Part shown: piece after piece, positions 34,630 through 46,900 of the stretch
Layout of the letters: every line of letters starts with the position of its first letter
How positions within the stretch are numbered: position 1 is the first letter of the stretch
NCBI RefSeq assembly: GCF_914767665.1
Contig: NC_059504.1
Coordinates: 1,304,501 to 1,368,500 of the forward strand
DNA: 64,000 bases
Origin: Harmonia axyridis
Lineage: Eukaryota > Arthropoda > Insecta > Coleoptera > Coccinellidae
Direction of reading: 5' to 3'
The notes under the pieces: generated by a model
Database searches by the model: none
Told to the model about the DNA's origin: nothing
The model's input: the letters and a program-made list of their open reading frames with translations, nothing else
Translations under genes and position numbers: made by a program

Positions 34630-35125
34630 AATGGAAAATTATATTAGCCAAAGGAACTCCACTTTCCACGGCTACGCCATATCCTTTAAAGGATGAAATC
34701 GTTGAAAAATGACCTCATTTGAAGGAAAAAAGGTGCTGTTTCATCAAGACAATGCGTCGTGTCACAAATCAATGAAAATAATGGTAAAATTGCATGAATT
34801 GGGCTTCGAATTGCTTCTGCATCCGCCGTATTCGCCAGATCTGACCCCCAGCGACTTTTTCCTGTTCTCAGACCTCAAACAAACGCTCGCTTGAAAGAAA
34901 TTTAGCGCCAATGAAGAAGCAATCGCCGAAACTGAGGCCTATTTTGAAGCGAAAGAAGAATCGTATTACATAAATGCTATCGAAAAGTTGGAAGATCGCT
35001 ATAATCGTTGTATCGCCCTCGAAGGCAACTATGTTGAAAAATGAAATCGAATTTTGCCAAAAAAAAATGTGTTTTACTATAGTAGACAGGGGACTTTTCA
35101 AGTGGCCTGTTATATTTGCTAATTT
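34630..35125 (+). pseudogene. mariner (DD34D) transposase C-terminal half
   Basis: The frame from 34709 contains KKVLFHQDNASCHKSMKI, then LHPPYSPDLTPSDFFLFSDL. The spacing from the Asp of HQDN to the Asp of PSDFF is 34 residues, the mariner signature. TGA at about 34892 replaces the codon normally following LA. The same frame then continues KKFSANEEAIAETEAYFEAK to LEGNYVEK and the natural stop at 35042-35044. A frameshift and a second TGA lie just upstream of 34709. The first catalytic Asp and the N-terminal half are missing. The text after the stop (CAGGGGACTTTTCAAGTGGC) looks like a mariner 3' end. Confidence 0.85.
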
Positions 35126-36296
35126 CGTATCCATATTTGATATTCATTTATGATTTCTACAAGAAAGATTAAACTCTGAATTTTGTGTCATTTGTTGCTT
35201 TGAATGCCGATTTCAGAAAAAAAAATAGCATGTTTCATTCGAAAAAAATATTTTTTGTCGCTAAACTGAAATCAGATACACAGAGTGGCCACAATAAGTA
35301 ACGCAATAAAATATTACATCATTTTGAAAAAAAATTACTCACTTCTAGAATAATTACCATAAATGTATATGGACCCAACTCCACATAAAAACCTAATAAA
35401 GTCCAGTTTCAGCTTTTATCTACCCAGCATCATATCAGCCCGAGATCAACGAATAGAATCGAGGGAATAATAGCCCTTCATCTCGGAGATAAGCCAATAG
35501 AACGCAGCATCCTCCCCTCCCAGATCTAATTAAACTGTCCCAAGGAAGGAGCACATCTTCAACCCTTTTTGAAAAATAAACAATTCTTAATGAAGTCGAC
35601 ACCGACCTATCAAAATAGATATTTTTATTGAAATATTAAAACATAAAAACCCCAATAGAATCACAATATACTGCCCACAAAATTCAAAATGCTCACTAAA
35701 CAGCATTCTTCGGATTTTTATATCCTATCCATATCGGCAGATAAGCTCGGTATTAATTTGATTTTATTTTATGATGACGTAGACCGATAAATTTGATCTC
35801 TGGTCATACAGGACTTAAAAAATGAAATAAAATAGGAGATGGCGCCAGTCGCCCAGAGGCGTAGCAGAGGAACCAAACCGAGGCTCGCATTTCAACAGTA
35901 TTTCAACGTATTTGATAACTTGATCCGGCTCGAAGGACCAAAAAATATTGTTTCTTGTTTGAAGGATTGTATATTGTTGATTGTAGATGAAGGAAAATAC
36001 GAGAATGATTTTAGCCTGTTTTTGTCTTGTAAATAGAAAGAACACACACATCGAATAGAATAGTGATAAGTAATAATATTATTATTATGAAAGCACTCTA
36101 TACAGGAAATAGCATGATGCGAGCAATCATAGAGTTGAACCACATAAAAATTCTTCTTCTTCCTGTATAAGCCTTAACAATATTAAAGGAAAAAGTATTA
36201 TTATTATTAATAATTATAGAGAATTTAAAAAATGTTCAATCAGTTATATTCATGAAGAATTTAATGAAGTTAGTGGATTACATTTGTATTGTTTTC
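35126..36296. other. Unannotated AT-rich DNA
   Basis: Nothing recognised. A TATT/ATT low-complexity run lies near 36075-36090 and 36195-36220. Confidence 0.35.
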
Positions 36297-37052
36297 AATA
36301 GCCGAGTCGTGCACTACGTCCATTTTATTTTGTTTAGCGATGAAGCGCACTTCTGGTTGAATGGCTACGTCGACAAACAAAACTGCCGCATTTGGAGTGA
36401 AGCTTATCCTCAAGTGTATGTCGAAACACCGTTACATCCAGAAAAACTGACTGTTTGGTGCGCTTTATGGGCTGGTGGAATCATTGGTCCGTACTTCTTC
36501 GAAAACGATGATGGCCAGAACGTTACAGTCAATGGTGATCGGTATAGAGCCATGATTACTAACTTTTACATTCCTGAATTGAACAACCATGATGTCCAGG
36601 AGCTGTGGTTCCAACAAGACAGCGCAACATGTCACACAGCTCGTGCCACAATCGATTTATTGAAAGACACGTTTGGTGACCGCCTAATTTCACGTTTTGG
36701 ACCTGTGAATTGGCCTCCAAGATCTTGTGTTTTAACACCGCTAGACTACTTTCTGTGGGGCTATGTAAAGTCATTGGTCTATGCGGATAAAACAAACCCT
36801 TGACCATTTGGAAGACAACATTCGCCGTGTTATTGCCGGTATACGGCCACAAATGTTGGAAAAAGTCATCGAAAATTGGACGTCCAGATTGGACTACATC
36901 CGAGCCAGCCGTGGCGGTCATATAACAGAAATCATATTTAAAATGTAATGCCACAAGATTATCTTGCGAATAAATAAAATTCATGTCAATCGAATAATCC
37001 ATCGTTGTTTTATTGTAATTTAAAGTTCTATAGCTCTAAAAAAAACAATCTT
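36297..37052 (+). mobile_element. DD41D copy 7, 5'-truncated
   Basis: Similarity begins in the shared junction region near 36305; the 5' TIR and N-terminus are lost. An open frame to 36803 covers all three catalytic positions: FSDEAHFWLNGYVDKQNC, WFQQDSATCHTARATIDLL, NWPPRSCVLTPLDYFLWGY. The CDL Asp of the other copies is Val here, but the catalytic Asp in PLDYF remains. A 4-5 bp loss after VYADK breaks the frame. The 3' TIR ends AACAATC instead of AACACCC, followed by TA. Confidence 0.88.
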
Positions 37053-37761
37053 TATAAAAAAAATATTAAGGAAATAAATTAAAATGAATAAACAAAACGA
37101 AACAACAGACGAAACAAAAATTAACCGTGTAATTTCTTTTAATAGACTCAAACAGGATCCCTTTATAGTAATTATTTTATTTCCCATTTGAAATCCATTA
37201 AAGTCAAACGTAAGCAGCATTGTCACCACTCTCAATTACCGTTAACATCGACTCTATAAGATTGTCACATTTTTCCCTCCGAGTCGTCCGCCTATGGCAA
37301 CTCGATCCAATCCAATCAAAACAGTATTTGTCACGTTTTTCCCCAGTAATTGGGGGATCGTTCTTTAATGGTCAAATTGTTCATGATGCCGGTTAAAATG
37401 TTTACTGGCCGGAGGTTTGGTAGTGAGAGGCCATTTGCGCCAAAGAGCAAGAACATTTATAATAAACATAAGTGGTTATTGGTCTGTTCCACCTTCCCAA
37501 GAAGCGCTTTCGGAAGATTGTTAACATTTATATCGACGGCGCTCGAATCGAATCGAATAAATAAAATAAGAGCAACTTTGTCTGTGGAAAAGAAAGAGAA
37601 TGGCAACTACGATTTCACTTGAACGTTTAATACGATAGGTGAACGAAACGGAATAACTAGTCAATTGTAATTTATTATAATATCTCTAAATATGTGGCGA
37701 ATCCGTCTATTCTGCCATACTTTGTAGAACAAAATCGTGCGGGAATATCTCAGTTTCACAT
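37053..37761. other. Unannotated unique DNA before the satellite
   Basis: A 90-codon open frame at 37350-37622 (+) lacks any recognisable motif. The stretch at 37200-37560 is less AT-rich and may hold conserved non-coding DNA. Confidence 0.35.
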
Positions 37762-37966
37762 GGAAGACTGAACCATTCGCCCGTGTGACTTTATTAGTAG
37801 TTTTCTTACATTTCTATGAAAGCTATCGGTAGATTTTGGCAGTTTCAGAAATATCTCTCCAAACTTGGCCGAAATGGCCAAGGATTTTTTATCAACGCCA
37901 GCATCTTCAGCTCCTGTTGAAAGACAATTTGCCAGAGCTGCTCTTTCAGTTACAAAAATCCGCAAA
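37762..37966 (+). mobile_element. hAT-like coding fragment abutting the satellite
   Basis: The central part of the family is present without either end: GACTGAACCATTCGCCCGTG, then the AKMAKDFLSTPASSAPVERQ coding equivalent. It stops near 37966, about 25 bp before the satellite begins. Confidence 0.75.
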
Positions 37967-37989
37967 TTTTTGAATAGTACAAAGCCTGG

Positions 37990-40900
37990 TGGCTCGGCTC
38001 CCGGTTTTGAGGAAATTTGAACTCGAAATTTGAGAAAAAATTGAATTTGCCTCTAAAAATCGTTATATCTCCTGAATCATTCGTCACAGACCATTAACAT
38101 AAAAACGTTTCCAAACTTCAAGTTCCGCTTTAAAACATAGTGAGATTTCAAGTGCGTAGCCCATGTCTAGAAGAAGTGGCAGCTTCGGGAAAATTATCAA
38201 TTTTTTCTTTAAAAATTACAGATTTTTGCCTATAATTTATGTAATAATGTACTGATCGCCCAACTGTAAGCATTTTCGTAATCTACATAGTCGATTCAAT
38301 CAACAGAATGATACAATATTCCCTTGAAGGAACTTTTATTTTTCAGAAAATTTTCTAAGGGTCAGGTATAGAAAATTTTACGAAAATTTTTGGACAAAAT
38401 ATTTTTCAGGTGAGATCGAAATTCCGCTAATCAGAGATCGTCAATTATGGCACTGCTCACCGATTTTTCGTAGAGCTCCCAGTTTCAAAGAAATTTGGAC
38501 TCGAAATTTGGGAAAAAATTGAATTTGCCTATAAAAATCGTTATATCTCCTGAATCATTCGTCACAGACCATTAAAATAAAAACGTTTCCAAACTTCAAG
38601 TTCCGCTTTAAAACATAGTGAGGTTTCAAGTGCGTAGCCCATGTCTAGAAGAAGTGGCAGCTTCGGGAAAATTATCAATTTTTTCTTTAAAAATTACAGA
38701 TTTTTGCCTATAATTTATGTAATAATGTACTGATCGCCCAACTGTAAGCATTTTCGTAATCTACATAGTCGAATCAATCAACAGAATGATACAATATTCC
38801 CTTGAAGGAACTTTTATTTTTCAGAAAATTTTCTAAGGGTCAGGTATAGAAAATTTTACGAAAATTTTTGGACAAAAAATTTTTCAGGTGAGATCGAAAT
38901 TCGGCTAATCAGAGATCGTCAATTATGGCACTGCTCACCGATTTTTCGTAGAGCTCCCAGTTTCAAAGAAATTTGGACTCGAAATTTGGGAAAAAATTGA
39001 ATTTGCCTATAAAAATCGTTATATCTCCTGAATCATTCGTCACAGACCATTAAAATAAAAACGTTTCCAAACTTCAAGTTCCGCTTCAAAACATAGTGAG
39101 GTTTCAAGTGCGTAGCCCATGTCTAGAAGAAGTGGCAGCTTCGGGAAAATTATCAATTTTTTCTTTAAAAATTACAGATTTTTGCCTATAATTTATGTTA
39201 TAATGTACTGATCACCCAACTGTAAGCATTTTCGTAATCTACATAGTCGAATCAATCAACAGAATGATACAATATTCCCTTGAAGGAACTTTTATTTTTC
39301 AGAAAATTTTCTAAGGGTCAGGTATAGAAAATTTTACGAAAATTTTTGGACAAAAAATTTTTCAGGTGAGATCGAAATTCGGCTAATCAGAGATCGTCAA
39401 TTATGGCACTGCTCACCGATTTTTCGTAGAGCTCCCAGTTTCAAAGAAATTTGGACTCGAAATTTGGGAAAAAATTGAATTTGCCTATAAAAATCGTTAT
39501 ATCTCCTGAATCATTCGTCACAGACCATTAAAATAAAAACGTTTCCAAACTTCAAGTTCCGCTTCAAAACATAGTGAGGTTTCAAGTGCGTAGCCCATGT
39601 CTAGAAGAAGTGGCAGCTTCGGGAAAATTATCAATTTTTTCTTTAAAAATTACAGATTTTTGCCTATAATTTATGTTATAATGTACTGATCGCCCAACTG
39701 TAAGCATTTTCGTAATCTACATAGTCGAATCAATCAACAGAATGATACAATATTCCCTTGAAGGAACTTTTATTTTTCAGAAAATTTTCTAAGGGTCAGG
39801 TATAGAAAATTTTACGAAAATTTTTGGACAAAAAATTTTTCAGGTGAGATCGAAATTCGGCTAATCAGAGATCGTCAATTATGGCACTGCTCACCGATTT
39901 TTCGTAGAGCTCCCAGTTTCAAAGAAATTTGGACTCGAAATTAGGGAAAAAATTGAATTTGCCTCTAAAAATCGTTATATCTCCTGAATCATTCGTCACA
40001 GACCATTAACATAAAAACGTTTCCAAACTTCAAGTTCCGCTTTAAAACATAGTGAGATTTCAAGTGCGTAGCCCATGTCTAGAAGAAGTGGCAGCTTCGG
40101 GAAAATTATCAATTTTTTCTTTAAAAATTACAGATTTTTGCCTATAATTTATGTAATAATGTACTGATCGCCCAACTGTAAGCATTTTCGTAATCTACAT
40201 AGTCGAATCAATCAACAGAATGATACAATATTCCCTTGAAGGAACTTTTATTTTTCAGAAAATTTTCTAAGGGTCAGGTATAGAAAATTTTACGAAAATT
40301 TTTGGACAAAAAATTTTTCAGGTGAGATCGAAATTCGGCTAATCAGAGATCGTCAATTATAGCACTGCTCACCGATTTTTCGTAGAGCTCCCAGTTTCAA
40401 AGAAATTTGGACTCGAAATTTGGGAAAAAATTGAATTTGCCTATAAAAATCGTTATATCTCCTGAATCATTCGTCACAGACCATTAAAATAAAAACGTTT
40501 CCAAACTTCAAGTTCCGCTTCAAAACATAGTGAGGTTTCAAGTGCGTAGCCCATGTCTAGAAGAAGTGGCAGCTTCGGGAAAATTATCAATTTTTTCTTT
40601 AAAAATTACAGATTTTTGCCTATAATTTAAGTAATAATGTACTGATCGCCGAACTGTAAGCATTTTCGTAATCTACATAGTCGAATCAATCAACAGAATG
40701 ATACAATATTCCCTTGAAGGAACTTTTATTTTTCAGAAAATTTTCTAAGGGTCAGGTATAGAAAATTTTACGAAAATTTTTGGACAAAAAATTTTTCAGG
40801 TGAGATCGAAATTCGGCTAATCAGAGATCGTCAATTATGGCACTGCTCACCGATTTTTCGTAGAGCTCCCAGTTTCAAAGAAATTTGGACTCGAAATTAG

Positions 40901-43900
40901 GGAAAAAATTGAATTTGCCTCTAAAAATCGTTATATCTCCTGAATCATTCGTCACAGACCATTAAAATAAAAACGTTTCCAAACTTCAAGTTCCGCTTTA
41001 AAACATAGTGAGATTTCAAGTGCGTAGCCCATGTCTAGAAGAAGTGGCAGCTTCGGGAAAATTATCAATTTTTTCTTTAAAAATTACAGATTTTTGCCTA
41101 TAATTTATGTAATAATGTACAGATCGCCCAACTGTAAGCATTTTCGTAATCTACATAGTCGAATCAATCAACAGAATGATACAATATTCCCTTGAAGGAA
41201 CTTTTATTTTTCAGAAAATTTTCTAAGGGTCAGGTATAGAAAATTTTACGAAAATTTTTAGACAAAAAATTTTTCAGGTGAGATCGAAATTCGGCTAATC
41301 AGAGATCGTCAATTATGGCACTGCTCACCGATTTTTCGTAGAGCTCCCAGTTTCAAAGAAATTTGAACTCGAAATTTGGGAAAAAATTGAATTTGCCTCT
41401 AAAAATCGTTATATCTCCTGAATCATTCGTCACAGACCATTAAAATAAAAACGTTTCCAAACTTCAAGTTCCGCTCTAAAACATAGTGAGGTTTCAAGTG
41501 CGTAGCCCATGTCTAGAAGAAGTGGCAGCTTCGGGAAAATTATCAATTTTTTCTTTAAAAATTACAGATTTTTGCCTATAATTTATGTAATACTGTACTG
41601 ATCGCCCAACTGTAAGCATTTTCGTAATCTACATAGTCGAATCAATCAACAGAATGATACAATATTCCCTTGAAGGAACTTTTATTTTTCAGAAAATTTT
41701 CTAAGGGTCAGGTATAGAAAATTTTACGAAAATTTTTGGACAAAAAATTTTTCAGGTGAGATCGAAATTCGGCTAATCAGAGATCGTCAATTATGGCACT
41801 GCTCACCGATTTTTCGTAGAGCTCCCAGTTTCAAAGAAATTTGGACTCGAAATTTAGGAAAAAATTGAATTTGCCTCTAAAAATCGTTATATCTCCTGAA
41901 TCATTCGTCACAGACCATTAAAATAAAAACGTTTCCAAACTTCAAGTTCCGCTTTAAAACATAGTGAGGTTTCAAGTGCGTAGCCCATGTCTAGAAGAAG
42001 TGGCAGCTTCGGGAAAATTATCAATTTTTTCTTTAAAAATTACAGATTTTTGCCTATAATTTATGTAATAATGTACTGATCGCCCAACTGTAAGCATTTT
42101 CGTAATCTACATAGTCGAATCAATCAACAGAATGATACAATATTCCCTTGAAGGAACTTTTATTTTTCAGAAAATTTTCTAAGGGTCAGGTATAGAAAAT
42201 TTTACGAAAATTTTTGGACAAAAAATTTTTCAGGTGAGATCGAAATTCGGCTAATCAGAGATCGTCAATTATGGCACTGCTCACCGATTTTTCGTAGAGC
42301 TCCCAGTTTTAAAGAAATTTGAACTCGAAATTTGGGAAAAAATTGAATTTGCCTCTAAAAATCGTTATATCTCCTGAATCATTCGTCACAGACCATTCAA
42401 ATGAAAAGGTTTCCAAACTTCAAGTTCCGCTCTAAACCATAGTGAGGTTTCAAGTGCGTAGCCCATGTCTAGAAGAAGCGGCAGCTTCGGGAGAATTATC
42501 AATTTTTTCTTTAAAAATTACAGATTTTTGCCTATAATTTATGTAATAATGTACTGATCGCCCAACTGTAAGCATTTTCGTAATCTACATAGTCGAATCA
42601 ATCAACAGAATGATACAATATTCCCTTGAAGGAACTTTTATTTTTCAGAAAATTTTCTAAGGGTCAGGTATAGAAAATTTTACGAAAATTTTTGGACAAA
42701 AAATTTTTCAGGTGAGATCGAAATTCGGCTAATCAGAGATCGTCAATTATGGCACTGCTCACCGATTTTTCGTAGAGCTCCCAGTTTTAAAGAAATTTGA
42801 ACTCGAAATTTGGGAAAAAATTGAATTTGCCTCTAAAAATCGTTATATCTCCTGAATCATTCGTCACAGACCATTCAAATGAAAAGGTTTCCAAACTTCA
42901 AGTTCCGCTCTAAACCATAGTGAGGTTTCAAGTGCGTAGCCCATGTCTAGAAGAAGCGGCAGCTTCGGGAGAATTATCAATTTTTTCTTTAAAAATTACA
43001 GATTTTTGCCTATAATTTATGTAATAATGTACTGATCGCCCAACTGTAAGCATTTTCGTAATCTACATAGTCGAATCAATCAACAGAATGATACAATATT
43101 CCCTTGAAGGAACTTCTATTTTTCAGAAAATTTTCTAAGGGTCAGGTATAGAAAATTTTACGAAAATTTTTGGACAAAAAATTTTTCAGGTGAGATCGAA
43201 ATTCGGCTAATCAGAGATCGTCAATTATGGCACTGCTCACCGATTTTTCGTAGAGCTCCCAGTTTCAAAGAAATTTGGACTCGAAATTTGGGAAAAAATT
43301 GAATTTGCCTCTAAAAATCGTTATATCTCCTGAATCATTCGTCACAGACCATTAAAATAAAAACGTTTCCAAACTTCAAGTTCCGCTTTAAAACATAGTG
43401 AGGTTTCAAGTGCGTAGCCCATGTCTAGAAGAAGTGGCAGCTTCGGGAAAATTATCAATTTTTTCTTTAAAAATTACAGATTTTTGCCTATAATTTATGT
43501 AATAATGTACTGATCGCCCAACTGTAAGCATTTTCGTAATCTACATAGTCGAATCAATCAACAGAATGATACAATATTCCCTTGAAGGAACTTTTATTTT
43601 TCAGAAAATTTTCTAAGGGTCAGGTATAGAAAATTTTACGAAAATTTTTGGACAAAAAATTTTTCAGGTGAGATCGAAATTCGGCTAATCAGAGATCGTC
43701 AATTATGGCACTGCTCACCGATTTTTCGTAGAGCTCCCAGTTTCAAAGAAATTTGGACTCGAAATTTGGGAAAAAATTGAATTTGCCTATAAAAATCGTT
43801 ATATCTCCTGAATCATTTGTCACAGACCATTAAAATAAAAACGTTTCCAAACTTCAAGTTCCGCTTTAAAACATAGTGAGGTTTCAAGTGCGTAGCGCAT

Positions 43901-46900
43901 GTCTAGATGAAGTGGCAGCTTCGGGAAAATTATCAATTTTTTCTTTAAAAATTACAGGTTTTTGCCTATAATTTATGTAATAATGTACTGATCGCCCAAC
44001 TGTAAGCATTTTCGTAATCTACATAGTCGAATCAATCAACAGAATGATACAATATTCCCTTGAAGGAACTTTTATTTTTCAGAAAATTTTCTAAGGGTCA
44101 GGTATAGAAAATTTTACGAAAATTTTTGGACAAAAAATTTTTCAGGTGAGATCGAAATTCGGCTAATCAGAGATCGTCAATTATGGCACTGCTCACCAAT
44201 TTTTCGTAGAGCTCCCAGTTTCAAAGAAATTTGGACTCGAAATTTGGGAAAAAATTGAATTTGCCTCTAAAAATCGTTATATCTCCTGAATCATTCGTCA
44301 CAGACCATTAACATAAAAACGTTTCCAAACTTCAAGTTCCGCTTTAAAACATAGTGAGATTTCAAGTGCGTAGCCCATGTCTAGAAGAAGTGGCAGCTTC
44401 GGGAAAATTATCAATTTTTTCTTTAAAAATTACAGATTTTTGCCTATAATTTATGTAATAATGTACTGATCGCCCAACTGTAAGCATTTTCGTAATCTAC
44501 ATAGTCGAATCAATCAACAGAATGATACAATATTCCCTTGAAGGAACTTTTATTTTTCAGAAAATTTTCTAAGGGTCAGGTATAGAAAATTTTACGAAAA
44601 TTTTTGGACAAAAAATTTTTCAGGTGAGATCGAAATTCGGCTAATCAGAGATCGTCAATTATGGCACTGCTCACCGATTTTTCGTAGAGCTCCCAGTTTC
44701 AAAGAAATTTGGACTCGAAATTTGGGAAAAATTGAATTTGCCTCTAAAAATCGTTATATCTCCTGAATCATTCGTCACAGACCATTAAAATAAAAACGTT
44801 TCCAAACTTCAAGTTCCGCTCTAAAACATAGTGAGGTTTCAAGTGCGTAGCCCATGTCTACAAGAAGTGGCAGCTTCGGGAATATTATCAATTTTTTCTT
44901 TAAAAATTACAGATTTTTGCCTATAATTTATGTAATAATGTACTGATCGCCCAACTGTAAGCATTTTCGTAATCTACATAGTCGAATCAATCAACAGAAT
45001 GATACAATATTCCCTTGAAGGAACTTTTATTTTTCAGAAAATTTTCTAAGGGTCAGGTATAGAAAATTTTACGAAAATTTTCGGACAAAAAATTTTTCAG
45101 GTGAGATCGAAATTCGGCTAATCAGAGATCGTCAATTATGGCACTGCTCACCGATTTTTCGTAGAGCTCCCAGTTTCAAAGAAATTTGGACTCGAAATTT
45201 GGGAAAAAATTGAATTTGCCTATAAAAATCGTTATATCTCCTGAATCATTCGTCACAGACCATTAAAATAAAAACGTTTCCAAACTTCAAGTTCCGCTTC
45301 AAAACATAGTGAGGTTTCAAGTGCGTAGCCCGTGTCTAGAAGAAGTGGCAGCTTCGGGAAAATTATCAATTTTTTCTTTAAAAATTACAGATTTTTGCCT
45401 ATAATTTATGTAATAATGTACTGATCGCCCAACTGTAAGCATTTTCGTAATCTACATAGTCGAATCAATCAACAGAATGATACAATATTCCCTTGAAGGA
45501 ACTTTTATTTTTCAGAAAATTTTCTAAGGGTCAGGTATAGAAAATTTTACGAAAATTTTTGGACAAAAAATTTTTCAGGTGAGATCGAAATTCGGCTAAT
45601 CAGAGATCGTCAATTATGGCACTGCTCACCGATTTTTCGTAGAGCTCCCAGTTTCAAAGAAATTTGGACTCGAAATTTGGGAAAAAATTGAATTTGCCTA
45701 TAAAAATCGTTATATCTCCTGAATCATTCGTCACAGACCATTAAAATAAAAACGTTTCCAAACTTCAAGTTCCGCTTCAAAACATAGTGAGGTTTCAAGT
45801 GCGTAGCCCATGTCTAGAAGAAGTGGCAGCTTCGGGAAAATTATCAATTTTTTCTTTAAAAATTACAGATTTTTGCCTATAATTTATGTTATAATGTACT
45901 GATCGCCCAACTGTAAGCATTTTCGTAATCTACATAGTCGAATCAATCAACAGAATGATACAATATTCCCTTGAAGGAACTTTTATTTTTCAGAAAATTT
46001 TCTAAGGGTCAGGTATAGAAAATTTTACGAAAATTTTTGGACAAAAAATTTTTCAGGTGAGATCGAAATTCGGCTAATCAGAGATCGTCAATTATGGCAC
46101 TGCTCACCGATTTTTCGTAGAGCTCCCAGTTTCAAAGAAATTTGGACTCGAAATTTGGGAAAAAATTGAATTTGCCTATAAAAATCGTTATATCTCCTGA
46201 ATCATTCGTCACAGACCATTAAAATAAAAACGTTTCCAAACTTCAAGTTCCGCTTCAAAACATAGTGAGGTTTCAAGTGCGTAGCCCATGTCTAGAAGAA
46301 GTGGCAGCTTCGGGAAAATTATCAATTTTTTCTTTAAAAATTACAGATTTTTGCCTATAATTTATGTTATAATGTACTGATCGCCCAACTGTAAGCATTT
46401 TCGTAATCTACATAGTCGAATCAATCAACAGAATGATACAATATTCCCTTGAAGGAACTTTTATTTTTCAGAAAATTTTCTAAGGGTCAGGTATAGAAAA
46501 TTTTACGAAAATTTTTGGACAAAAAATTTTTCAGGTGAGATCGAAATTCGGCTAATCAGAGATCGTCAATTATGGCACTGCTCACCGATTTTTCGTAGAG
46601 CTCCCAGTTTCAAAGAAATTTGGACTCGAAATTTGGGAAAAAATTGAATTTGCCTATAAAAATCGTTATATCTCCTGAATCATTCGTCACAGACCATTAA
46701 AATAAAAACGTTTCCAAACTTCAAGTTCCGCTTCAAAACATAGTGAGGTTTCAAGTGCGTAGCCCATGTCTAGAAGAAGTGGCAGCTTCGGGAAAATTAT
46801 CAATTTTTTCTTTAAAAATTACAGATTTTTGCCTATAATTTATGTTATAATGTACTGATCGCCCAACTGTAAGCATTTTCGTAATCTACATAGTCGAATC

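Noticed and set aside
36252..36803. 183-codon open frame as an intact transposase
   Set aside because: It is the catalytic part of DD41D copy 7 only; the N-terminus is missing and the frame breaks before the C-terminus.
37350..37622. 90-codon open frame before the satellite
   Set aside because: No motif, no splice-phase partner, and no composition contrast strong enough to call a gene.
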